A stretch of DNA of 64,000 nucleotides from Lachnospiraceae bacterium Zagget2 (GTDB taxonomy: Bacteria > Bacillota > Clostridia > Lachnospirales > Lachnospiraceae), in NCBI GenBank assembly GCA_001941045.1, contig MSHD01000015.1, positions 1 to 64,000 on the forward strand. Direction: 5' to 3'. The translations under genes and the position numbers were made by a program. The notes beneath the pieces were generated by a model that was not told the DNA's origin, searched no databases, and was given only the letters and a program-made list of their open reading frames with translations. This document shows, piece after piece, positions 18,431 to 26,037 of the stretch (positions are counted from its first letter, which is position 1; every line of letters starts with the position of its first letter).

Positions 18431-19426
18431 ATGCCAGGCACAGAGGTTGGAATTGATTTGGGGACAGCCAGCATCCTTGTGTATATCAGAGGAAAAGGCG
18501 TTGTGTTGAAAGAACCGTCCGTAGTGGCGTTTGACAGAGATACGAATAAGATTAAGGCGATTGGTGAGGAGGCCCGTCTGATGCTGGGTCGTACGCCGGG
18601 GAATATTGTGGCGGTGCGCCCGCTGCGCCAGGGCGTGATCGCGGATTTCACCGTGACGGAGAAGATGATCGAGCACTTCATCCGCAAGGCGGTGGGCAAG
18701 AAGACCTTCCGCAAGCCGAAGATCGCCGTCTGTATTCCGAGCGGAGCGACTGAGGTGGAGAAGAAGGCCGTTGAGGACGCGACGTTCCAGGCGGGCGCGC
18801 GTGAGGTCTTTATTATCGAAGAGCCCATCGCGGCGGCGATCGGCGCGGGCATTGACATTGCGAAGCCCTGCGGCAATATGATCGTCGATATTGGCGGCGG
18901 CACGACGGATATCGCCGTGATTTCTCTGGGCGGCACGGTCGTCAGCACTTCGATCAAGATCGCGGGAGATGATTTTGACGAGGCGATTGTCCGCTTTATG
19001 CGCAAGAAGCACAATCTCCTGATCGGCGAGCGCACGGCGGAGGATATCAAGATCAAGGTCGGAAGCTGCTATCCGCGGGCAGAGGTGGAGAGCATCGATG
19101 TGCGCGGAAGAAACCTGGTGACAGGTCTTCCGAAGACCGTGACAGTGACATCGGAGGAGACCGAGGAGGCCCTGCGTGAGACGACATCACAGATTGTCGA
19201 GGCGGTACACAGCGTACTGGAGCGCACGCCACCCGAACTGACGGCGGATATCGCGGAGCGCGGGATTGTCCTGACCGGCGGCGGAGCACTGCTGCGCGGC
19301 CTGGAGGAGTTGCTGGAGTCCAAGACCGGCATCAACACGATGACGGCGGAGGATCCGATGAAATGTGTGGCGATCGGGACAGGCAAGTATGTAGAGTTTA
19401 TTTCCGGTCATCATGATGAGGAATAA
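18431..19426 (+). CDS. mreB: Rod-shape-determining actin homologue MreB/Mbl
   Basis: 331 residues of the MreB/Mbl family, actin-like ATPases that form membrane-bound filaments guiding the elongation machinery. Actin-fold signatures are phosphate 1 GIDLGTASILVYI near residue 7, phosphate 2 IVDIGGGTTDIAVI near 155, and the adenosine motif VLTGGGALLRGLEEL near 281. There is no mreC or mreD next to it, so it is a stand-alone paralogue such as Mbl or MreBH; the exact paralogue cannot be set from sequence alone. AAAGGGG upstream supports the ATG. A strong hairpin terminator follows. Confidence 0.9.
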   Translation: MPGTEVGIDLGTASILVYIRGKGVVLKEPSVVAFDRDTNKIKAIGEEARLMLGRTPGNIVAVRPLRQGVIADFTVTEKMIEHFIRKAVGKKTFRKPKIAVCIPSGATEVEKKAVEDATFQAGAREVFIIEEPIAAAIGAGIDIAKPCGNMIVDIGGGTTDIAVISLGGTVVSTSIKIAGDDFDEAIVRFMRKKHNLLIGERTAEDIKIKVGSCYPRAEVESIDVRGRNLVTGLPKTVTVTSEETEEALRETTSQIVEAVHSVLERTPPELTADIAERGIVLTGGGALLRGLEELLESKTGINTMTAEDPMKCVAIGTGKYVEFISGHHDEE

Positions 19427-19447
19427 AAGATTATAGAGCGACGACGT

Positions 19448-19513
19448 GGGGCTGTCGCGGGAGACTGTTTTTCGCAGGAGGCGGGGAACGGTCTTCTGCG
19501 GCGGCTTCTTTTA
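19448..19513 (+). terminator. Long wobble-rich terminator hairpin after mreB
   Basis: Arms 19448-19469 and 19487-19508 pair over 22 consecutive positions in RNA when G-U pairs are allowed, with a 17-base loop, followed by TTTT. It lies 22 bases after the mreB stop and before recD2, whose ribosome binding site follows about 20 bases later. Confidence 0.7.
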
Positions 19514-19541
19514 TGTAAGACTCAGGGTGAGGAGAGCGAAG

Positions 19542-21776
19542 ATGACTGAGGTGCGAAAGGGCTATGTGGAGCATATCGTGTTCCGCAATGCGGATAACGG
19601 TTATACGGTGTTTCAGCTGATCGCGGACGGAGAGGAGATGACCTGTGTCGGCAGTTTTCCCATGATCTCGGAGGGGGAGCTGATAGAGGTATCCGGTACG
19701 ATGAAGACTCATCCTCTGTATGGCGGACAGCTGCAGGTGGATCGTTATGAGCTTCTGGCCCCGGAAGACGAGGCCGCTATGGAACGCTACCTTGGCAGCG
19801 GCGCGATCAAAGGAATTGGCGTGGCGCTGGCGGCGCGCATCGTCCGGCGTTTCCATGGCGATACCTTCCGGATTATCGAGGAGGAACCGGAGCGCCTTGC
19901 GGAGGTAAAGGGAATCAGCGAGCGGAAGGCGAGGGAGATCTCTGAACAGATGGAGGAGAAGAAGGAGCTTCGTCAGACCATGATGTTTCTGGCGCAGTAT
20001 GGTGTCTCGGCATCGCTCTCGGTGAAACTCTACCGGCAGTATGGCGCAAAGACAGTTCAGACCGTCAGGGAAAATCCGTATCGCCTGGCGGATGATATCG
20101 ATGGCGTCGGTTTTCGCACTGCGGATGAGCTGGCGGCGCGCATCGGTATTCATACGAATTCCGACTACCGGATACGCAGCGGCCTTCTCTATGTGCTGCA
20201 GCAGGCGGCGGGCGAAGGGCATACCTGTCTCCCGCGGGAGCAGCTTCTGCGCCGCGCGGCGGAACTGCTTGGTGTGGAGGAGGAAGATCTCACGACACAG
20301 ATGATGAACCTTGGCATAGAGGGAAAGCTGGTCATCAAGGAGCAGGACGCGCAGACGCTTGTGTTTTACAGCCAGTATTATTATATGGAACTGAATGTGG
20401 CGAAGATGCTGCATGACCTGAATCTGAAGTGTGAGATGGAGGAGACACAGATTCTGGATAAGCTGAGGATCGTGGAGCAGGGGGAAGAGATCGAGCTCGA
20501 TGAGATGCAGCGGCGCGCTGTGGTGGAATCCGTGAAGAATGGCCTGCTGATCATTACCGGAGGGCCGGGGACCGGCAAGACGACGACGATCAATACGATT
20601 ATCCGTTATTTTGAGCTGGAGGAGATGTCGATTCTGCTCGCTGCGCCGACCGGCCGTGCGGCAAAGCGCATGACGGAGGCGACCGGCTATGAGGCGGTGA
20701 CGATTCACCGCCTGCTGGAGCTGTCGGGGGAACCGTCCCAGGAGCGCGGCGCGGCCCGCTTCGAGCGAAATGAGGAGAATCCGCTGGAGGCGGACGTGAT
20801 TATCATCGATGAGATGTCGATGGTTGATATTTTTCTGATGCAGGCGCTGCTGAAGGCGATCTGTCCCGGAACGCGGCTGATTCTGGTTGGCGATATCGAT
20901 CAGCTGCCGAGCGTCGGACCGGGTTGTGTGCTGAAGGATATGATCCGGGGCGAAGCCTGCCCGGTGGTCATGCTGCAGAAGATTTTCCGCCAGGCGGGCC
21001 GGAGCGATATCATTGTCAATGCGCATAAGATCAATCGGGGAGAGCAGGTGGTGCCGGACAATCGCAGCCGGGATTTCTTCTTCCTTGAGCGGCAGGATCC
21101 GAATGTTATTTTGCGGGTGGTGCTCGCGCTGGTGCAGGACAAGCTGCCGCCCTATGTGAAGGCGAAGCCCTTCGATATCCAGGTGCTTACGCCGATGCGG
21201 AAGGGCACGCTCGGCGTGGAGAGCCTGAATGGAATGCTGCAGAAATATCTGAACCCCGCATCGCCTGACAAGGCGGAGCATGAGAGCGTGCACGGCCTTC
21301 TGCGCGAGGGCGACAAAGTCATGCAGATCAAAAACAATTACCAGGTTGAATGGGAGGCGCGGAATCGCTACGGGATCGCGATCGACAAAGGTACCGGGAT
21401 ATTCAATGGGGATATGGGTGTGATCACGCGGATCGACAGTCTCGCGGAGACGGTGGAAGTGCTGTTTGACGAGTACCGGACAGTCAGTTACCGTTTTGAC
21501 GATCTTGGCGAGCTGGAGCTGGCCTACGCGGTGACGATTCACAAATCGCAGGGCAGCGAGTATCCGGCGGTTGTGATTCCGCTCCTGACAGGGCCGCGCA
21601 TGCTTATGAACCGCAATCTGCTCTATACGGCGGTTACACGCGCGCGTTCCTGCGTGACGCTGGTCGGAAGCAGAGAGACCTTCGCGATGATGATTGAGAA
21701 CACGAACGAGCAGACCCGTTACAGCGGCCTGGAGGCGAGAATACGGGAGGTAAAAGCGCTTGAAACAGAAGTATGA
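19542..21776 (+). CDS. recD2: RecD2-type ATP-dependent 5'-3' DNA helicase
   Basis: 744 residues, typical of RecD2, a superfamily 1B helicase not bound to RecBC. The N-terminal OB-like region (YVEHIVFRNADNGYTVFQL) is followed by tandem helix-hairpin-helix motifs (GAIKGIGVALAARIV, LAEVKGISERKAREI). Walker A GGPGTGKTT lies near residue 345, Walker B IIIDEMSMVD near 420, and a late helicase motif VTIHKSQGSEYP near 664. ATG at 19542 is preferred: GAGGAGAG lies upstream and an in-frame longer start would fall inside the terminator. The 3' end overlaps comF. Confidence 0.93.
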   Translation: MTEVRKGYVEHIVFRNADNGYTVFQLIADGEEMTCVGSFPMISEGELIEVSGTMKTHPLYGGQLQVDRYELLAPEDEAAMERYLGSGAIKGIGVALAARIVRRFHGDTFRIIEEEPERLAEVKGISERKAREISEQMEEKKELRQTMMFLAQYGVSASLSVKLYRQYGAKTVQTVRENPYRLADDIDGVGFRTADELAARIGIHTNSDYRIRSGLLYVLQQAAGEGHTCLPREQLLRRAAELLGVEEEDLTTQMMNLGIEGKLVIKEQDAQTLVFYSQYYYMELNVAKMLHDLNLKCEMEETQILDKLRIVEQGEEIELDEMQRRAVVESVKNGLLIITGGPGTGKTTTINTIIRYFELEEMSILLAAPTGRAAKRMTEATGYEAVTIHRLLELSGEPSQERGAARFERNEENPLEADVIIIDEMSMVDIFLMQALLKAICPGTRLILVGDIDQLPSVGPGCVLKDMIRGEACPVVMLQKIFRQAGRSDIIVNAHKINRGEQVVPDNRSRDFFFLERQDPNVILRVVLALVQDKLPPYVKAKPFDIQVLTPMRKGTLGVESLNGMLQKYLNPASPDKAEHESVHGLLREGDKVMQIKNNYQVEWEARNRYGIAIDKGTGIFNGDMGVITRIDSLAETVEVLFDEYRTVSYRFDDLGELELAYAVTIHKSQGSEYPAVVIPLLTGPRMLMNRNLLYTAVTRARSCVTLVGSRETFAMMIENTNEQTRYSGLEARIREVKALETEV

Positions 21777-22473
21777 TCCGATCGGCATCCTCTTTCCACG
21801 CCGCTGCCCGGTCTGCCACGAGCTTGTGGAGGAGCGTGGGGAACTTGCCTGCGATATCTGCAGAACGAGACTTTCTTATGTCCGTGGAAACTATTGTCAG
21901 AAATGCGGGAAACCTTTGCTCACGGAAGAGCAGGAGTACTGCGCGGACTGTGCGCGCAGGCCGCATCAGTTTCAGCGGGGCAGGGCGGCCTTCGCCTATG
22001 ATGAGATTATGCGCCGTTCGATTGCGCGCTATAAATATGGTGGCAGGAGAGAGTATGCGGATTTTTATGCGGAAGAGATCTTAAGGGGCTGCGCGAAGGA
22101 TGTACTTCGCTGGCAGGCGCAGACGCTTGTACCGATTCCGCTGCATCCGTCGAGACGCCGCAGGCGGGGTTATAATCAGGCGGAGCTCCTTGCCCGCGCC
22201 CTCTCTGCCCGCTGCGGAATTCCGGTTGATGCGGGTCTGCTTAAGCGCACGCGGAAGACGCGGGCGCAGAAGGAACTCAGCGACCGGGAGCGCGCGGTGA
22301 ATCTGAGAGGTGCTTTCTCGCTTCGCGAGGGCGCTGTCCCCTGCAAAAGATTAATCCTGATTGACGATATTTACACAACGGGCAGTACAATGGACGAAGC
22401 GGCGCGGGTGCTCCGGGAACATGGCGCGGAAAAGATTTATTTTTTGTGCATTTCTGTTGGAAAAGACTCTTGA
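21760..22473 (+). CDS. comF: ComF family phosphoribosyltransferase-like protein
   Basis: 237 residues. The N-terminal zinc ribbon has CPVC, CDIC, CQKC and CADC pairs within the first 70 residues. The C-terminal type I PRTase fold has the PRPP loop LILIDDIYTTGSTMDEA near 200 and the substrate segment RRRGYNQAELLA near 128. ComF proteins take part in natural transformation in Gram-positive bacteria, and homologues are widespread outside competence. The start is a TTG at 21760 with GGGAGG 8 bases upstream, inside recD2, so the two are co-translated. Confidence 0.9.
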   Translation: MKQKYDPIGILFPRRCPVCHELVEERGELACDICRTRLSYVRGNYCQKCGKPLLTEEQEYCADCARRPHQFQRGRAAFAYDEIMRRSIARYKYGGRREYADFYAEEILRGCAKDVLRWQAQTLVPIPLHPSRRRRRGYNQAELLARALSARCGIPVDAGLLKRTRKTRAQKELSDRERAVNLRGAFSLREGAVPCKRLILIDDIYTTGSTMDEAARVLREHGAEKIYFLCISVGKDS

Positions 22474-22485
22474 TTGTGTTATATT
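22457..22485 (+). promoter_or_regulatory. Probable promoter of the cyclic-di-AMP operon
   Basis: TTGGAA (22457-22462), 17 bases, TATATT (22480-22485), at the 3' end of comF and 28 bases before the first gene of the next operon. Confidence 0.45.
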
Positions 22486-22512
22486 ATAAAAGATTGAGGT
22501 GGAGTTTTTTAT

Positions 22513-22959
22513 ATGATCAACGAGGAAAAAGTGATTCTGATGACGCGGGCTTCGCGCTTTGAGACGAAGGAAGCGCAGAAGGAGCGGAAGGTTCAGCAGT
22601 ATTTCCGGCACGATTATATCAGTCTGCATCTTCTGTATGGCTGGTTTTTTGTGACGCTTTGTTATGCGCTGGGAGTGGCGCTGTGGATTCTTTGCAGGAT
22701 GGACTATCTGATGGAGAATCTTCATAAAATGGATCTGCAGGGTCTTGGCGCGACGCTGGCCACGATTTATGTCATCGTGACGGTGGTTTATCTGTGCCTG
22801 CTGTATCTGTTTTATCGCAGACGTTACCACATGGCGGGAAAGGATATGAGTGAGTATTCCCATATCCTGAAGAAGATTTCCGATATTTATGAAGGCGAGG
22901 CGCGTGCAGTGCAGACGACCGGCCGGACGAAGGAGACAGAACATGGCAGCACTACTTGA
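22513..22959 (+). CDS. Conserved membrane protein upstream of cdaA
   Basis: 148 residues, not recognised. The N-terminal cytoplasmic stretch is charged (TKEAQKERKVQQYFRHDYISLH); two hydrophobic helices follow at about residues 38-60 and 78-101 (ATLATIYVIVTVVYLCLLYLFY), then a basic RRRYH and a soluble tail. GAGGTGGAG precedes the ATG. It overlaps the next membrane protein by 17 bases and is likely co-transcribed with cdaA and cdaR. Function unknown; the context suggests a link to cell-envelope or osmotic regulation. Confidence 0.7.
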   Translation: MINEEKVILMTRASRFETKEAQKERKVQQYFRHDYISLHLLYGWFFVTLCYALGVALWILCRMDYLMENLHKMDLQGLGATLATIYVIVTVVYLCLLYLFYRRRYHMAGKDMSEYSHILKKISDIYEGEARAVQTTGRTKETEHGSTT

Positions 22960-23896
22960 GATAAAACAGCGTTTAAAAATCATTTATGCAAAATATGACG
23001 TTTATCTGTTCCCGCTTTTGAAATTTGTCACGGCTCTCGCCGTTTTCATGGTGATCAACGGGCAGGTTGGCTTTATGACCAGGATCGCGAATCCGGCCCT
23101 GTCCCTTCTGCTGGCGCTCGTGTGCTCTTTCCTGCCGGTGAACATGATAGCGGTGATTGGAGCTCTTCTGATCTGTGCGCACGCATTTGCGCTTTCGCTG
23201 GAGATTTTTGCTCTGACGGTTGGGCTTTTTGCAGTGATGTATGTCCTTTACTTTCGGGTGGCTCCCGGGTACGGATTTGTACTGGCGCTGGCACCGCTGC
23301 TGTTTTTTATGCGGATTCCCTACGCCATGCCGCTGGTGCTGGGCCTGGTCGGAGGCCCTGCATGTGCGGTACCGGTGTCCTGCGGCACGCTCATTTATTA
23401 TCTGATGTATTTCATGAAAAATAATGAGACGATACTGGCCGGTTCTGGGACGGAGAATGTGAGTTCGCGTTTGACATATGTGGTGGAAAATGTGTTGCTG
23501 AATAAGACCGCGATACTGACGATCGTGATCTTTGCGGTGGTATTGCTGATCGTGTACGTGATACGTCGGATGAACATGGATTATGCATGGAATATCGCGA
23601 TCGGCACCGGAGCCGTGATCAACGTGGTGCTGTTCCTGATTGGCGGGCTGGCGCTGCAGGTGCGGATCTCTGCGCCGGGGCTGATTCTGGGTACGCTGAT
23701 CTCTCTGCTGATCGCTTTTGTGACGGAATTCTTCGTGTTCAGTGTGGATTATTCGCGTACGGAGTATGCGCAATTTGAGGATGACGAATACTACTATTAT
23801 GTGAAAGCAGTGCCGAAGATGTCTATCTCCATACCGGACAAAAAGGTAAAGAAGATCAGCGGGGGACACAAGAACAGCCGGAAGAAACAGCACTAA
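22943..23896 (+). CDS. Polytopic membrane protein upstream of cdaA
   Basis: 317 residues with about eight hydrophobic segments between residues 20 and 270 and a short basic cytoplasmic tail (KKVKKISGGHKNSRKKQH). No family motif that I recognise. The ATG at 22943 has AAGGAGAC upstream; longer in-frame starts overlap the previous gene. It lies 15 bases upstream of cdaA in the same operon, so it may be a partner of the c-di-AMP machinery, but that is inference from position. Confidence 0.72.
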   Translation: MAALLEIKQRLKIIYAKYDVYLFPLLKFVTALAVFMVINGQVGFMTRIANPALSLLLALVCSFLPVNMIAVIGALLICAHAFALSLEIFALTVGLFAVMYVLYFRVAPGYGFVLALAPLLFFMRIPYAMPLVLGLVGGPACAVPVSCGTLIYYLMYFMKNNETILAGSGTENVSSRLTYVVENVLLNKTAILTIVIFAVVLLIVYVIRRMNMDYAWNIAIGTGAVINVVLFLIGGLALQVRISAPGLILGTLISLLIAFVTEFFVFSVDYSRTEYAQFEDDEYYYYVKAVPKMSISIPDKKVKKISGGHKNSRKKQH

Positions 23897-23911
23897 AAAG
23901 GGAGTGAGAGG

Positions 23912-24781
23912 ATGAATCTTCAGCAGTTGTATCAGTATTTTTCGCTTAACGCGCTGAATGTCACATGGACTGATGTGGCTGAGATCATCATTTTGTCCGT
24001 TCTCATCTATAATATCCTGATGTGGATCAAATCCACGCGCGCCTGGTCACTGCTGAAGGGCTTTGGCGTTATTTTGTTTGTCTTTATGCTGGCCTCCATT
24101 TTCCATATGAATACGATTCTCTGGCTCGGAAGGAACTTCCTGAATCTGGGAATTATGGCGGTTATCATCGTGTTTCAGCCGGAGCTTCGGCGCGCGCTGG
24201 AACAGCTGGGACAGAATAATATCATTACGGCGATCATGCCTTTTGAAAATGCCAGGAGGAGTGAAGTACTGCTCTCAGACCGAACGGTAACGGAACTCGT
24301 GAAGGCGAGCTTCGAGATGGGACGCGCCCGCACAGGCGCGCTGATCGTGGTGGAGCAGACGGTGAGCCTGAAGGAGTATGAAAGGACCGGGATTCCGCTC
24401 GATTCTGCAGTGTCGAGCCAGCTCCTTCTGAATATCTTTGAGAAAAATACGCCGCTGCATGACGGGGCGGTGATTCTGGGTGAGGACAGGATTCGTTCAG
24501 CCACCTGTTATCTGCCGCTGTCGGATAATCTGAATCTCAGCAAGGAGCTGGGAACCAGACACCGCGCCGCGGTCGGGATCAGCGAAGTCAGCGATTCCCT
24601 GACGATCGTGGTGTCGGAGGAGACGGGCTCTGTCTCCGTTGCCAAAAACGGCAGGCTCATGCGGAATCTGAACCAGGAACAGTTAAAGGAGCAGCTTCAG
24701 ACGATTCAGGCGAAGCCGGAGGAGAGTCGGAGGCGGTTCTGGAAAGGACGTGGGCGACATGAAAAAACGAGTTCTGAATAA
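23912..24781 (+). CDS. cdaA: Membrane-bound diadenylate cyclase
   Basis: 289 residues. Three N-terminal transmembrane helices (about residues 15-90) are followed by a DAC domain with the catalytic motif LHDGAVIL near 181 and LGTRHRAAVG near 209, which condense two ATP into cyclic di-AMP at the membrane. This is the CdaA/DacA class of Firmicutes; the product controls potassium and osmolyte transport and cell-wall homeostasis. The gene overlaps cdaR by 23 bases, as is usual for the pair. GGGAGTGAG precedes the ATG. Confidence 0.95.
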   Translation: MNLQQLYQYFSLNALNVTWTDVAEIIILSVLIYNILMWIKSTRAWSLLKGFGVILFVFMLASIFHMNTILWLGRNFLNLGIMAVIIVFQPELRRALEQLGQNNIITAIMPFENARRSEVLLSDRTVTELVKASFEMGRARTGALIVVEQTVSLKEYERTGIPLDSAVSSQLLLNIFEKNTPLHDGAVILGEDRIRSATCYLPLSDNLNLSKELGTRHRAAVGISEVSDSLTIVVSEETGSVSVAKNGRLMRNLNQEQLKEQLQTIQAKPEESRRRFWKGRGRHEKTSSE

Positions 24782-26006
24782 CCTGTCCTGGAAGATCATT
24801 TCTGTTGTGGCGGCTATTATCTGCTGGATTGTCGTGGTAAATATTGACGATACCATCGAATCCAGGACGATCCGCAACGTGTCGGTCACACTGATCAACA
24901 CGGACGCCCTGACGTCGCAGGATCAGACATACATGATCGAAGAGGGGACGGATAAGGTCAACCTGACGGTCTATGCGAGGCGTACGGAGCTGGCGAAGGT
25001 GAAAGAATCCGATTTCACAGTGACAGCGGATGTGGAGAAGGATCTGCGTTATGACAGCATGGTGAAGATCGAGGTCAGCTATACCGGAAGCGCGACGATT
25101 GACAGCGTCAGTCAGAGCCGGGAGAATGTGCTGCTCAGCATTGAGGAGAAGGTGACCGAACAGTTCAAGGTCATCGTGGAGACGACAGGGGAACCGGCAG
25201 ACGGGCTTGTGGTTGGTGCGACGACGCCGGAACAGACTCTGATCGAAGTCAGCGGACCGAAGTCAGAAGTCGAGCGTGTGAAACGGGTAGTGGCCGAGGT
25301 GGATATCACCGGAATTACCGGGACGACGACGCGCACATGCAAGTTAAAACTGACGAACAGCGACGGGGAGGAGATTACGAGCTCCCAGCTAGAATATACC
25401 GGAATGGACAGTGACTTCTCCGTGACGATCACGACGCTCAGCACGAAGCTGGTGGGCATCAGTTTCGATGTCAGCGAGGTGGCGCCGGAAGGTTACAGCC
25501 TGGCCTCTATCAGCTACAAGCCGGAGACTGTGACGATCGCAGGGGAGACATCGGCCATCCGTTCGATTTACAATCTGAACATCCCGGCCTCGGCACTGAA
25601 TCCGGACGGAGAGACCGGTACGGGGCAGCAGACGGTGGATATCAGCCAGTATCTGGACGATGGTATTGTGATTCCCTCAGAGGAGGAGCGGGAAATCGCG
25701 GTGACAATGGAGATTGTGGCCAATGAGACGAGCGAGTACAGCTTTTCAGCCGACTCTGTTGTACTGGAAAATCTGGATGAGGGGCTGCAGGCGGAGCTGA
25801 CGGATGCGGATACAATGGTGATCACGGTGAGTGGTCTGCCGTCCGCACTGGAGGAGCTGACGGCGGACAGCGTCACCCTGAGCGTGGATCTCTCGGAGGT
25901 TACGCGGGCGGGGACTTATATGCAGACGCTTAATGTGACGCTGCCGGATGGGCTGAGCTGTGTCGAAATACCGGAGGTCACCATCGAGGTGACGGAAGAA
26001 GAGTAA
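24759..26006 (+). CDS. cdaR: YbbR-domain regulator of CdaA
   Basis: About 415 residues. A single N-terminal membrane anchor (SWKIISVVAAIICWIVVVNI, residues about 9-28) is followed by several extracellular YbbR beta-domains of about 80 residues each (VEVSGPKSEV-type motif in IEVSGPKSEVERVK near 165). CdaR binds CdaA in the membrane and modulates cyclic-di-AMP synthesis. ATG at 24759 is chosen because the GTG at 24750 is too close to the AAGGA site. glmM, which usually follows cdaR, is absent; a DUF2142-like gene follows instead. Confidence 0.92.
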   Translation: MKKRVLNNLSWKIISVVAAIICWIVVVNIDDTIESRTIRNVSVTLINTDALTSQDQTYMIEEGTDKVNLTVYARRTELAKVKESDFTVTADVEKDLRYDSMVKIEVSYTGSATIDSVSQSRENVLLSIEEKVTEQFKVIVETTGEPADGLVVGATTPEQTLIEVSGPKSEVERVKRVVAEVDITGITGTTTRTCKLKLTNSDGEEITSSQLEYTGMDSDFSVTITTLSTKLVGISFDVSEVAPEGYSLASISYKPETVTIAGETSAIRSIYNLNIPASALNPDGETGTGQQTVDISQYLDDGIVIPSEEEREIAVTMEIVANETSEYSFSADSVVLENLDEGLQAELTDADTMVITVSGLPSALEELTADSVTLSVDLSEVTRAGTYMQTLNVTLPDGLSCVEIPEVTIEVTEEE

Positions 26007-26037
26007 ACGATAGAAAACGAAGATTCGGAGGACAGGC

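Noticed and set aside
19431-21788. 785-residue open frame antisense to recD2
   Set aside because: It is the mirror of recD2, whose motifs are intact. The translation is rich in His, Arg and Leu with no domain, as expected for an antisense shadow in GC-rich coding sequence.
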